From assembly GCF_027214005.1 (NCBI RefSeq), contig NZ_JAPWGY010000003.1, forward strand, positions 496,001 to 560,000: a stretch of DNA of 64,000 bases, written 5' to 3'. The number at the start of each line of letters is the position of its first letter. Position 1 is the first letter of the stretch. This stretch comes from Kiloniella laminariae (GTDB taxonomy: Bacteria > Pseudomonadota > Alphaproteobacteria > Kiloniellales > Kiloniellaceae). The translations under genes and the position numbers were made by a program. The notes beneath the pieces are model-generated. The model saw only the letters and a list, made by a program, of their open reading frames with translations. It had not been told where the DNA came from and did no database searches. Shown here piece after piece: positions 8,810 through 18,713 of the stretch.

Positions 8810-9451
8810 TCAGAGTGAAAGACGCTCTTTAATAAGCTGTCTAGCCACTTTGAAGGCCTTGTCGGCATCCATGTCACTGGTATCAAGTATCACCGCATCT
8901 TCAGCAGCCCGAAGGGGTGCTGTGTCACGATTGCGATCCCGCTGATCACGTTCTCGCAAATCTTCCAGTACGCGGGCGTATATAGACTCTTCACCGCGTT
9001 CTAGCAACTCTTTATGTCGACGCAAGGCGCGGACTTCCGGCGTTGCCGAGATGAAAAGCTTGATTTCGGCATCGGGACAGACGACCGTTCCGATGTCCCG
9101 GCCATCAAGAATTGCTCCTAAGTGTCCGTCAGGAGGGGTTTTTGCGAAGTTGCGCTGAAATTCCAATAGCGCTTTTCGGACTTCCTGATTGGCCGCGACG
9201 ATAGAAGCACCCTGGCCAACTATTTCATCGCGGATGTCATCGCGATCAAGATCTTCAGCTGTCAGGGTATCCGCAACCTTCGCAGCGAGAATCGAGTCGT
9301 CCGGATCACTGCCGCGTTCTAAAATACAAGAAGCGACGGCGCGATAGAGCGATCCCGTGTCGAGATAAGCGAGGTTGAGGGCCTCGGCCAGACGGCGAGC
9401 CAGAGTTCCTTTTCCCGAGGCGACAGGCCCGTCGATAGCGATAACTGGCAA
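8810..9451 (-). CDS. cmk: Cytidylate kinase
   Basis: Cmk phosphorylates CMP and dCMP. The 213-residue protein has the P-loop GPVASGKGT (residues 8-16), LDTGSLYRAVA, and the LDGRDIGTVVCPDAEIKLFI block. The lid region is RALRRHKELLERG, followed by RDQRDRNRDTAPLRAAEDAVILDTS, which binds the cytosine ribose. The most suitable start is a TTG at 9451 with AAGGACA eight bases upstream, since no ATG lies ahead of the P-loop strand. It is between aroA and rpsA, the conserved order. Confidence 0.96.
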   Translation of the reverse strand: MPVIAIDGPVASGKGTLARRLAEALNLAYLDTGSLYRAVASCILERGSDPDDSILAAKVADTLTAEDLDRDDIRDEIVGQGASIVAANQEVRKALLEFQRNFAKTPPDGHLGAILDGRDIGTVVCPDAEIKLFISATPEVRALRRHKELLERGEESIYARVLEDLRERDQRDRNRDTAPLRAAEDAVILDTSDMDADKAFKVARQLIKERLSL

Positions 9452-9531
9452 AGTAATGTCCTTAAAAATCGTGCTGCAGCATGCGGGAAAGATAAACCCT
9501 GGTAGCTGTTCTTGCTATTGATAAATGGGAA

Positions 9532-10857
<1,326 letters not shown>

Positions 10858-11249
10858 TTATTGTTTCCGTAATTTCTGTTCGGTGGATTCACCTGACTGC
10901 CAAAACCGCCTGGTGAATCGGAGAACCACCCCTGTTGCATGTAGGGCTGAGGTTAAGGGTTGTCCCCATAATTGTTGACTGTATCCCTGCAGGAGCCGGG
11001 TATTTCATCGTCCTCTTAGCATAGGATAAGAGGCTTTTACCAGAACAAGATCGTTCGGAACCTGTCGTTTTTCCAGAGATCCATGACGTGAAACTGCCCT
11101 GTTGTGTCTCTGTTACAAAATAAATATTTTTTGTTTGAAAGCGAATGTTCCTTCACCCTTTGTTGACAGTCTGCGGTGATCATGGCAAAGGCAATTTATC
11201 AAGACTACTTTTGTTACCAAAGCGGACTTAACGACTGGAGGATCTGGCT
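10858..11249. other. 392-base divergent intergenic region between aroA and TIGR02300 gene
   Basis: No coding sequence that I trust lies here. The region must hold the promoters of aroA (leftward) and of the TIGR02300 gene (rightward). An AT-rich stretch near 11117-11140 and a TTGACA at 11163-11168 upstream of the rightward gene are compatible with a sigma-70 promoter, but the -10 hexamer is not clear to me. Confidence 0.4.
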
Positions 11250-11582
11250 GTGAGTAAGCCGGAATGGGGTAAGAAACATACCTGTCATAGCTGTGATGCT
11301 AAGTATTACGATTTTCGAAAATCACCTGTCATCTGCCCGAAGTGCGGTGTTGAGTTCGATCCGGAAGGTGGACGTAGCCGCCGCGGTCGCGCTGCCAAGG
11401 CAAAAGCGGAAGCCGTAGTTGCGGCTACTGAAGATGATGATGATATCCTCGTGGATGATGACTCAGATGCCTTTCCGGATGACGAGGAGCTCTTACATCT
11501 CGATGACGACGATAACGTTGATGACGATGATGAAGATCTTCAGACGGTTAGTGGTAAGTCAGGTGGGATCAGCGACGATTAA
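11250..11582 (+). CDS. TIGR02300 / FYDLN-acid family zinc-ribbon protein
   Basis: This small 110-residue acidic protein starts with a GTG preceded by a strong GGAGG site. Two CxxC knuckles (THTCHSCDAKYYDF and PVICPKCGVEFDP, written here as short pieces) form a probable zinc ribbon. The middle is basic and rich in R and K. The C-terminal half is almost only D and E (DDDDILVDDDSDAFPDDEE and similar). This layout, with KYYDF in place of the name-giving FYDLN, is that of the TIGR02300 family found in alphaproteobacteria near aroA. Its function is unknown. Confidence 0.87.
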   Translation: MSKPEWGKKHTCHSCDAKYYDFRKSPVICPKCGVEFDPEGGRSRRGRAAKAKAEAVVAATEDDDDILVDDDSDAFPDDEELLHLDDDDNVDDDDEDLQTVSGKSGGISDD

Positions 11583-11663
11583 TACCCGTTGTTTCCCATG
11601 AGATGATCTTTTCTGATCAGGAGGAAATTTTTCTCTTGCCAAGAAGGTAAAGACATCATATTT

Positions 11664-11692
11664 TCCGCCGCATCCGCAAAAGATGCGGCGGA
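11664..11692. other. GC-rich 11-bp hairpin between TIGR02300 gene and tRNA-Ala
   Basis: The arm TCCGCCGCATC pairs perfectly with GATGCGGCGGA around a 7-base loop. There is no T run on the plus strand, so it is a poor intrinsic terminator. It lies five bases before the tRNA and could act as a processing or stalling structure. Confidence 0.6.
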
Positions 11693-11697
11693 TAAAA

Positions 11698-11773
<76 letters not shown>

Positions 11774-11775
11774 AC

Positions 11776-11804
11776 AAAACCCATCGCCTAAAGCGGTGGG
11801 TTTT
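11776..11804 (+). terminator. Intrinsic terminator after tRNA-Ala
   Basis: The arm AAAACCCATCGC pairs with GCGGTGGGTTTT (one T-G wobble) around a five-base loop and is followed by a T-rich tail (TTTTGTCTTTT). It begins three bases after the tRNA CCA end. Confidence 0.9.
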
Positions 11805-11902
11805 GTCTTTTCCGGCTTTTCAGCTGACTTCACTATTGATCCGCCGGGTGATTTTCCAGGCGGGACAACTCCAGCCGATCTCGCTAAAAAAAAATGTGCT
11901 TT

Positions 11903-12829
11903 CTATGCGGCTCGCCATTTGTTACCGCGTGCTGGAATGATGCCGTCTGTGTGGGCCATGATACAAAGCAGTTGATCGATAAAAACCTGCGCGCGCCGAG
12001 ACAGGGACTGCCGGGATGGGTAAAGCAGGTAGACCGGTTTTGAAGGAAGTTGATAATCTGGCAACAGTTCTTCCAGAGCTCCCTGCACAATCTGATCGCG
12101 CACCAGAACCCTGGGAAACTTGGTAAACCCGATTCCCCGGTACAGGGCATTAAGAATGACATCTGTATTGTCAAAGATGAAAGAGGTTGCAACCTCTGCG
12201 GAATAATTACTGCCCTGACGAATCAGTTCGAGATTTTTGGTGGTGTCTTCTCGGTAGCGTATCATCTGCAGGCCAGCCAGATCAGCTGGAGTCTGTGGTC
12301 GGCCGTGCGTGTTAATGAAGTCGGGTGAAGAGACGAGAACCAGGTCCAGATCCCCGATCTTGCGCGCAACGCCTTCGGATTTTCCCAGGGAGCCAACCCG
12401 GATTGCAAGATCGAAACGATCCTTGACCAGATCCATCAGCAGATCATTGAGTTTAAGAGTGATATCGAGATCCGGATATTTCGCCTGCATGTCGAAGACA
12501 ATCGGGGCAACGAGTTTCTGGCCAATTGCGAGCGGTGCAGTAATTCTGAGCTTCCCGGACAGGCTATTGTCAAGATTCCCGAGATCCTCTTCCAATATAT
12601 TCAGCTGCTCAATAATCGTTTTGGCGGACTGATAAACCAGTCGCCCGGCCTCTGTCGGCAGAACGCCGCGCGAGGTGCGAAACAACAGCTCTTTGCGCAG
12701 CTGGCTTTCAAGAAGGGTGATCTGCTGGCTTGCAGCAGGCTGACTGATCCCGCGCGCCTTTGCGGCTGCGGAGAGTGATCCGCCATCAATAGCTGCAATC
12801 AGGGTTTTGAAGAGGTGAAGCTGGTCCAT
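11903..12829 (-). CDS. LysR-family transcriptional regulator
   Basis: This 308-residue LysR-type regulator has an N-terminal winged helix-turn-helix (residues ~3-60, FKTLIAAIDGGSLSAAAKARGISQPAASQQITLLE) and a periplasmic-binding-like effector domain (~90-295). It resembles the large subgroup with the LRITAPLAIGQKLVAPI segment. The ATG at 12829 follows AGGAAAT. It is divergent from an exported metallo-beta-lactamase-fold protein with 148 bases between. A T-N11-A palindrome lies in that gap, so it most likely controls that neighbour. The inducer is unknown. Confidence 0.93.
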   Translation of the reverse strand: MDQLHLFKTLIAAIDGGSLSAAAKARGISQPAASQQITLLESQLRKELLFRTSRGVLPTEAGRLVYQSAKTIIEQLNILEEDLGNLDNSLSGKLRITAPLAIGQKLVAPIVFDMQAKYPDLDITLKLNDLLMDLVKDRFDLAIRVGSLGKSEGVARKIGDLDLVLVSSPDFINTHGRPQTPADLAGLQMIRYREDTTKNLELIRQGSNYSAEVATSFIFDNTDVILNALYRGIGFTKFPRVLVRDQIVQGALEELLPDYQLPSKPVYLLYPSRQSLSRRAQVFIDQLLCIMAHTDGIIPARGNKWRAA

Positions 12830-12853
12830 GATTTCCTGGATATAAGCAATGAT

Positions 12854-12866
12854 TATAGCGACTATA
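12854..12866. promoter_or_regulatory. Candidate LysR operator (T-N11-A)
   Basis: TATAGCGACTATA is a perfect five-base dyad around CGA and matches the T-N11-A rule for LysR-type sites. It lies 25 bases upstream of the regulator's start codon and 112 bases upstream of the divergent metallohydrolase, where an autoregulatory site is expected. Confidence 0.55.
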
Positions 12867-12977
12867 GGAGGTAGCCCCCTGTCCTGTCACTGAATAAATC
12901 CGATATGAATCAGGAAATCACCGTGGATGAGCCCTCGGTTGATAGATCATTCATTTATGAAACACGGAGCAATTACA

Positions 12978-13997
12978 ATGACATTGACCAGAAGAAGTCT
13001 GTTACAGGGGTCTTTGAAAGCCGCTGGGGCAACGGTTGGGATTGCAGCAGGAGCCGGGCTTTTGTCTTCGGTTGGCGGAAGCGGGGCTTTGATCGGCTCC
13101 AGTCTTGCTGCGGCTGCACCTAGCGGAAGTCAGAGCCCGGGTGTCTATCGCTTTACGGTCGGTGCCTTTGAAGTAACCGCATTGCTTGATGGGTATATCG
13201 ATGCTGACCCTGCATTGATCCCCGAGTTTGATCGCTCGGTTGCCAGTGAGCTTTATCGGTCTCAGTTTCGTGCGCCTCTGGGGGAAAAGGTAAGAATCGG
13301 CGTGAATTGTTTTGTGATCAACACCGGGGACAAGCTGGTGCTGGTGGATTCCGGTACCGCTGATAAATATGGTCCGACAGTCGGAAAGCTTCCGGAAAAC
13401 CTGCGTGTTGCGGGGATCGCCCCGGAATCAATTGATGCAATTCTCATCACCCATATGCACATCGATCATATTTCCGGTATTTCCTCAGCTGATGGCAAAG
13501 CACTGTTTCCCAATGCAGAACTGATTGTTCACAAGGCAGACTGGGATTTCTGGCACGATGATGCAGTGATCGCCAAAGCCGCTGAGTTTATGCAGACAAA
13601 TGCACTTAATTCCCGTGCGATGGCGCTGCCCTATCAAAAAAGGTTGACCCTGATCGAAGAGGACGGGGAAATCTTGCCAGGAATCGAGGCCATGGCGCTG
13701 CCCGGGCATACCCCTGGACATATGGGATGCCTGTTGCGGTCAGACGGACAGGAGCTTTTGATCTGGGGGGATGTTGTCCATTTTTCCGCCTTGCAGTTTG
13801 CCTATCCTGAATGGAGTGTCGTGTTTGACGTTGATATGGCCCAGGCCAAACAAACCCGTCGTCGCATGCTTGACCGTGTCGCCGCGGACCGGGTTGCGGT
13901 TCTGGGAAGCCACCTTGACTTTCCCGGGCTGGGACATGTAGCCCGCGACGGCGATAGCTTCAGATACGTTCCGTCAAGCTGGCAATATCAGATCTAA
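12978..13997 (+). CDS. Tat-exported metallo-beta-lactamase-fold hydrolase
   Basis: This is a protein of about 339 residues with a twin-arginine type leader (TRRSLLQGSLKAAGATVG, then an Ala/Gly-rich hydrophobic stretch ending in AAAAP). A metallo-beta-lactamase domain follows. Metal ligands are visible in ITHMHIDH (HxHxDH), in the LPGHTPGH histidine, in the IWGDVVH aspartate and in a final histidine. The overall plan resembles MBL-fold lactonases or methyl-parathion-hydrolase-like proteins, but the substrate cannot be read. The ATG at 12978 is preferred over in-frame ATGs upstream because GGAG precedes it and it starts the Tat signal directly. It is divergent from a LysR gene. Confidence 0.88.
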   Translation: MTLTRRSLLQGSLKAAGATVGIAAGAGLLSSVGGSGALIGSSLAAAAPSGSQSPGVYRFTVGAFEVTALLDGYIDADPALIPEFDRSVASELYRSQFRAPLGEKVRIGVNCFVINTGDKLVLVDSGTADKYGPTVGKLPENLRVAGIAPESIDAILITHMHIDHISGISSADGKALFPNAELIVHKADWDFWHDDAVIAKAAEFMQTNALNSRAMALPYQKRLTLIEEDGEILPGIEAMALPGHTPGHMGCLLRSDGQELLIWGDVVHFSALQFAYPEWSVVFDVDMAQAKQTRRRMLDRVAADRVAVLGSHLDFPGLGHVARDGDSFRYVPSSWQYQI

Positions 13998-14003
13998 CCA
14001 GGT

Positions 14004-14996
14004 TTACCCTCTGAGTGAGGTTGATGTCAGGGGCGGCAGAGGTTTTCCGTCCCTGTCGGTTACATGAACGGTAATGTTCTCGAGTGATGAAATAGCTGTT
14101 TGGATTTCTTTCTGGCTGAGGAATGAAAACCCGGTGGAAAGTGCATCTGCTGTGGTGGCGTCTGGGGCCACAACGCTGAGAGTCTGGTACGGCAGCTCCT
14201 GTTTTTCCGCTTTCGGGTCGAGCAGGTGAGGGGTGCCGTCGCGAAACCTGGTGCCGAGAGATGCCGAGGTGGCAACAGCTTCACCCGGGCGCAGGCTGAG
14301 TGAAAACAGCTCTCTGGCGTCCGGCCCGGGGGCGGCAACACTGATTGACCAGTTTCTTTGATCAGGATGCTGGCCCAGTGCACGAATCTCGCCAAGGTTT
14401 ACCAGACAGTTGTCATAACCTTCCGCGATAAGCATTCGGGTAATTCTGTCCGTGATGTAGCCCTGGGCGATTCCGTTGAGGGTAATGGCCATGCCTTTTT
14501 GGGCAAAAGAAATTTTGTCTTGCTGCAATTCGAGCTTTTGATAATCGACCAGTTCGCGAACTGAACGTTCCAGCCGCGGGAAAGCGCTGTCGGGGAAGCG
14601 GTCTGCTTCCATATGAAGATCCCAGAGGGGCTGGACCGTGATATCGAAGCTGCCGTCTGTCAGGTGAGAAAAGCGCTGTGCCTTTTCGAGCAGCTCGTAA
14701 AGTTCTGGGGAGGGATTGTCTATTACAGCAGTCCGGTTGAGCTGGGTGATCTCTGAGTCATTGTCATAGAGGCTGAAAATTTTTTCGAGCCGTTTGATCT
14801 CGTTTACCAGTTTCAGGGAGAGCTTCTCTGAATCGGAGCGTCGGGGCAGGAGAATTTCGGCTTCTCCACCAAGTGCTCGCCCGTGCCAGCGGTGCAGACC
14901 TGTTTCAGCTCGCACTCCGGAGGCAGGCAGGGCACCGACAAGAGCGGCAGTTGCTGCGATCTGCAGGAAACGTCTTCTGTTCAGGGGAGAGCGCAT
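14004..14996 (-). CDS. nosX: ApbE-family FMN transferase of the nos operon
   Basis: The protein is about 330 residues, with a twin-arginine-like leader (NRRRFLQIAATAALVGALPASG) that sends it to the periplasm. ApbE/NosX enzymes attach FMN covalently to threonine, and here the target is presumably NosR. The family blocks YDNDSEITQLNR, GSFDITVQPLWDLH, LNGIAQGYITDRI and the Mg-binding DATTADALSTGF are all present. The ATG at 14996 is chosen because AAGGTG lies just before it, which makes the GTG at 15005 part of the ribosome binding site. It is the last gene of nosRZDFYLX and is convergent with the metallohydrolase only six bases away. Confidence 0.93.
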   Translation of the reverse strand: MRSPLNRRRFLQIAATAALVGALPASGVRAETGLHRWHGRALGGEAEILLPRRSDSEKLSLKLVNEIKRLEKIFSLYDNDSEITQLNRTAVIDNPSPELYELLEKAQRFSHLTDGSFDITVQPLWDLHMEADRFPDSAFPRLERSVRELVDYQKLELQQDKISFAQKGMAITLNGIAQGYITDRITRMLIAEGYDNCLVNLGEIRALGQHPDQRNWSISVAAPGPDARELFSLSLRPGEAVATSASLGTRFRDGTPHLLDPKAEKQELPYQTLSVVAPDATTADALSTGFSFLSQKEIQTAISSLENITVHVTDRDGKPLPPLTSTSLRG

Positions 14997-15034
14997 AACG
15001 AGCACCTTAGTTGATAGTTGTTTAAAGTAGCAGG

Positions 15035-15601
15035 TTATTGAAACCCGGAAAGGTCAGGATTGTCGGGAATATCGACCATGCCCAGAACATAGTCGCTGGG
15101 AATATCATCCAGTGCGACAATGCGTCCGCCGTTTTGCTGGATAAAATCCCGGGCAGCAACAGGGTTGGAAAAGGGGATCACGGCCGGGGCTCCCATACCG
15201 CCGCGCCGTTTGCTTTCGATCACGAGTGTTGCCTGTTCCAGTGCAATCCAGGGGCCGGGATCAGGGTGGTTCCAGTCGGCCTTGGCCATGTCAGTTACAT
15301 AGATGGCCGTGATCTCGTTGTTTTCGTCCGGCAGGCGTAAAAATCCAACGGCATCCCTGGTCGCTGCAAACCACAGGGGAGCATCCTTCCCAAGCAGATG
15401 AATCTGGGCTTTGGGACCCGGATGCCCGGCTGCGGTCATGCCGCAGAAGTAGCTCTGGTCGTCCGAAGTCATTGCCTTTGGATCCGGGCGCCTGGTTTCT
15501 TCCTGGCCAAAACAGCCGGTAAGGCTGGCAAGAAGGGCTGCGCCCAGAGCCAGGCCAAACAATCCGGGCAGGAAACGACAGGGTGCAGAGGTGGGAGTCA
15601 T
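15035..15601 (-). CDS. nosL: NosL copper chaperone lipoprotein
   Basis: NosL is an outer- or inner-membrane lipoprotein that delivers Cu(I) for assembly of the NosZ active site. The 188-residue precursor has a hydrophobic signal ending in the lipobox L-T-G-C (Cys ~30). After it come FCGMTAAGHPGPKAQIHL, where the CxM-type motif (C-G-M) is the copper site, and an AVIPFSNPVAARDFIQQNGG segment typical of NosL. It overlaps nosY by four bases, a sign of tight coupling. Confidence 0.93.
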   Translation of the reverse strand: MTPTSAPCRFLPGLFGLALGAALLASLTGCFGQEETRRPDPKAMTSDDQSYFCGMTAAGHPGPKAQIHLLGKDAPLWFAATRDAVGFLRLPDENNEITAIYVTDMAKADWNHPDPGPWIALEQATLVIESKRRGGMGAPAVIPFSNPVAARDFIQQNGGRIVALDDIPSDYVLGMVDIPDNPDLSGFQ

Positions 15602-16428
15602 AGTTCTCTCCGTGAAAAGAGAAAGCCGGAAATGGTGAAGGGGATCATGATCCAGGCCCCCAGGGCCCCCAGGGCAAACCAGGGGGGAAGGATTGCCCGA
15701 CCAGCGATGGAGGACATGCCTGAGAGAGCCGCTGTCCCGTCGAAACCGGTCAGGTTGAGCAGGCGGAATGAATCGGCCGGGTTGAACAGCAAAAGAAGGT
15801 TAACCAGATCGGCTTTCAGAGTTTCACCCTGATCGACCACAAGTATACCGAGGACGGCCATATCGTAGAGCAGGACAAAGAAGAGCCAGACAGCTACAGC
15901 CAGACCAATGGCTGTCGCACGTTCTTTTACCATGACGCTGAGAAGATATCCCAGCGAGATAAATGCACTGCCCAGCAGGATAGTCGAGCCAATTAAACCG
16001 GCAAAGGCTCCCCAGTCTTGCGCACTGGTGGACTCTGCATTCGCGGCGATCAGTATTCCGGCAGAGCCGTAGCCAACTGTGGTTGCCAGCGAGAGGATAA
16101 AGCTGTGACCCAGGAATTTACCAAAAATCAATTGCCAGCGGCTGACCGGGTAGGTCATGAGCAGCAACATGGAGCCGCGTTCGATATCGCCCACGATGGT
16201 ATCGTAGGACAGCATCAAGGCAATGAGAGGAACCAGAAAGACAGAAAGGCTTGCCAGGCTGATGACCGTGACCTGCATCATGCTTGCCCGGACGCTGCCA
16301 ACCGGCGCTGTTCCGACAAATGCAAGACTGAGTGCTAGAAGAGCAAGGAGGGCGGTTGCGGCAAGGATCCAGCGGTTGCGCAGAGCATCCTTGAACTCTT
16401 TTCCGGCGATGGTCCAGATGGCGTTCAT
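15598..16428 (-). CDS. nosY: NosY ABC transporter permease
   Basis: The 276-residue inner-membrane permease has six hydrophobic segments. It is the membrane part of the NosDFY complex that helps mature the copper centre of N2O reductase. It begins MNAIWTIAGKEFKDALRNRWI, the standard NosY start, and carries YDTIVGDIERGSMLLLMTYPVSRW, conserved in ABC-2 permeases of this type. The frame is open further upstream, but that part overlaps nosF. The ATG at 16428, one base after the nosF stop, is clearly right. Confidence 0.94.
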   Translation of the reverse strand: MNAIWTIAGKEFKDALRNRWILAATALLALLALSLAFVGTAPVGSVRASMMQVTVISLASLSVFLVPLIALMLSYDTIVGDIERGSMLLLMTYPVSRWQLIFGKFLGHSFILSLATTVGYGSAGILIAANAESTSAQDWGAFAGLIGSTILLGSAFISLGYLLSVMVKERATAIGLAVAVWLFFVLLYDMAVLGILVVDQGETLKADLVNLLLLFNPADSFRLLNLTGFDGTAALSGMSSIAGRAILPPWFALGALGAWIMIPFTISGFLFSRREL

Positions 16429-16429
16429 T

Positions 16430-17356
16430 TCAGGCTCCTTTTCTGGTGCTGAACACGGCATAAAGCTGGTCGAGAGAACTGTTGAAAAGCTCGATGTCTT
16501 CGACAACCGAGCCGAGCTCTCCGAGATGACGTAACAGCTGCATTTTTGCCTGAGGTGGGCATTCCAGTTCGAGGTGTCGACCATTGAGACGGGTGATCTG
16601 CGCCTGATGTTGACGTAAAGGAGTGGCGATTTTTTCTGTCATGCCTTCCTTGACGGTAACCCGAATGTTCAGGGGAAGTCCGGCGCGTTCACGCAGTTGT
16701 TCGAGCGAACCAGAGGCAACCACACGGCCGGAATTCATGACGGTGACGGCATCTGTCTGGGCTTCGAGTTCCGTGAGAACATGGGAGCAAAGCAGGATCG
16801 TAACCCCTTCGTTACGCAGATCGCGGATGATGTCATAGAACTGTTGTCTTGCTGCTGGATCTAGGCCGGATGTTGGCTCGTCAAGCAGCAGCAGACGTGG
16901 CTTTCCGAGCAGGGCCTGAGCCAGGCCAAGGCGCTGTTTCATCCCCTTGGAGTAGGTTTTGAGGCGTCGATCAATCGCATCGCCCAAACCGACAGTTTCC
17001 ATCAGTTCAAAACAGCGTTTGTCACTTTCGTGTTTTAGCCGGGCATAAAAACGAATCAGCTCCCGGCCTGTCATGTTTGGCTCGAAAGAGACGTTTTCGG
17101 GCAGGAAGCCAATTCCTTCGCGTCGGTTAAACGCGTCCCGATCGCAGGGGTCCTTACCCAGAATGGTCAGGTTTCCCGCTGTTGGTCTGATTAGCCCAAG
17201 GATCAGCTTCATCAGCGTTGTTTTACCCGCGCCATTGTGGCCGACCAGGGCCATGAGGCAGCCTTCGGGAACAAAGAGATCAACATCGCTTACCGCCTTG
17301 TGTGAGGGGTACCACTTGCTGACCTGATTGAGAGAGATGCTGTTGCTGTCTGTCAT
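16430..17356 (-). CDS. nosF: NosF ABC transporter ATPase
   Basis: NosF is the 308-residue cytoplasmic ATPase of the NosDFY copper-site maturation complex. Walker A is GHNGAGKTTLMK, the signature is YSKGMKQRLGLAQAL, and Walker B LLLLDEPTSGLDP follows. The H-loop is in LLCSHVLTELE. A C-terminal extension of ~90 residues follows the ATPase core, as in other NosF proteins. The ATG overlaps the nosD stop (ATGA). Confidence 0.95.
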   Translation of the reverse strand: MTDSNSISLNQVSKWYPSHKAVSDVDLFVPEGCLMALVGHNGAGKTTLMKLILGLIRPTAGNLTILGKDPCDRDAFNRREGIGFLPENVSFEPNMTGRELIRFYARLKHESDKRCFELMETVGLGDAIDRRLKTYSKGMKQRLGLAQALLGKPRLLLLDEPTSGLDPAARQQFYDIIRDLRNEGVTILLCSHVLTELEAQTDAVTVMNSGRVVASGSLEQLRERAGLPLNIRVTVKEGMTEKIATPLRQHQAQITRLNGRHLELECPPQAKMQLLRHLGELGSVVEDIELFNSSLDQLYAVFSTRKGA

Positions 17357-18687
17357 TGAAGGGGCGCCTTTGTGGCAGGAGGTTTTCCATCTGGCCCGGA
17401 GATCCGGAGGGCAGAAATTTCGGGCGGGGTCATCAGCGGGGCGCTGTCGTAGACTCCGCCGGGTTGCAGCGAGGGGAACTGGGATTGTGACCAGCGCAGA
17501 ATTTCAAGTGCGGGTGAATTGATCAGGAGCTTGGCCGAGGGATAAGCCCAGATCACATGGTCGAGTACATCGTTCGGGCGATAGACACTGTCGGCAATCC
17601 CGTCGCCATTGAGGTCAAAAGAAGGGTTGTCGCTCCAGTAATTTCCCCGGTTGTTTTCAGACCAGTCGAGGCTGCGGGTGCCGACATATTTAACCTGGTG
17701 CTGATTGTCTATAAAGGCATTCTCGGTGACGGAGTTTCTTTCTGAACCTGCAGTGAAATGAATGCCGATTTCGCAGCCTTCAAAATGGTTGCGGCGAAAG
17801 CTGTTCTTGCTGGAATTATAGATGAACACGCACTTTACCCCGCCGTTTTGCACCTGATTCTCTTCGAAAAGGGACTGGTTGGCATAATTCAGGGCGAAGC
17901 CATGTTCCCGGTCATGGATCGAGCGGTTGTTTCTTACGGTGAGATTTTTCGAGAACATCAGGGCAAAGCCGACATCGTTCCCCTGTGAAATATTCCCGGA
18001 AACCTCGCTGTCGTTGGTATACATGTAATGGATGGCAAAGCGGGTCTGTTCGAATGTATTGTTTCGAAATATGTTTTTCTTGCTGGTTGTGGTGAAGATG
18101 CCATCCCGGCCATAGCGGACGGTGTTGCCTTCGACCACTGATCCCGGAGAATTCCAGATCTGGATGCCGTTGCCCCGGTCATTGACCTGCAGGACCTGTA
18201 ACCCTTCAATCAGATTGTTTTCTACCACGGCCTGGCTCGGCCCCCATAGATAGACTCCAATCAGGTTATTCTGGAGGTGGTTGTTAGAAATCCGGCTTCC
18301 GGTGGCTGATTTACTGACAAAGATCCCTGCATCCTGGCGGGAAAGATCCTGGCCTGAATTGATGATCTTCAGCCCTGATATAAGAGTATCAGGTGCCAGA
18401 ACCTCAATTGCGTGGCCTTTTGCCTGTCCGTCAATAATGGCGCCGCTTTCACCCTGTAGTGTGATGCTCTGGTTGATCAGGATCGGGCCATTATAAGTGC
18501 CAGCGGAAAGAATGATTTTGTCACCGTCGCGGGCTTTCTCCAGAACCTCTGTTAAGGGAAGAGATTCTGGAGATACCCTGAAAATCTCGGCCTGGCTTAT
18601 CTCAGGAAACCCAAGTCCGAACAGACAGCAACCAAGGGCAAGGATGCTGCGGCAGGAGAAGGATTTTCTGCGAGGGGCACAGGGCAT
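17353..18687 (-). CDS. nosD: NosD periplasmic beta-helix maturation protein
   Basis: NosD is the periplasmic part of NosDFY and receives copper from NosL for the NosZ Cu(Z) site. After a signal peptide (ILALGCCLFGLGFPEISQA), the ~400-residue body is a right-handed parallel beta-helix. It shows many NosD/CASH repeats of the form xxNxxxxNxxGhhhxxSxxxxhxxN (for example ISNNHLQNNLIGVYLWG and VSGNISQGNDVGFALMF). The ATG at 18687 begins 26 bases after the nosZ stop and gives a normal signal peptide. The longer open frame upstream overlaps nosZ and is rejected. Confidence 0.94.
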   Translation of the reverse strand: MPCAPRRKSFSCRSILALGCCLFGLGFPEISQAEIFRVSPESLPLTEVLEKARDGDKIILSAGTYNGPILINQSITLQGESGAIIDGQAKGHAIEVLAPDTLISGLKIINSGQDLSRQDAGIFVSKSATGSRISNNHLQNNLIGVYLWGPSQAVVENNLIEGLQVLQVNDRGNGIQIWNSPGSVVEGNTVRYGRDGIFTTTSKKNIFRNNTFEQTRFAIHYMYTNDSEVSGNISQGNDVGFALMFSKNLTVRNNRSIHDREHGFALNYANQSLFEENQVQNGGVKCVFIYNSSKNSFRRNHFEGCEIGIHFTAGSERNSVTENAFIDNQHQVKYVGTRSLDWSENNRGNYWSDNPSFDLNGDGIADSVYRPNDVLDHVIWAYPSAKLLINSPALEILRWSQSQFPSLQPGGVYDSAPLMTPPEISALRISGPDGKPPATKAPLQ

Positions 18688-18713
18688 GATTTTCACTCTG
18701 CTAATCAGGTTGA

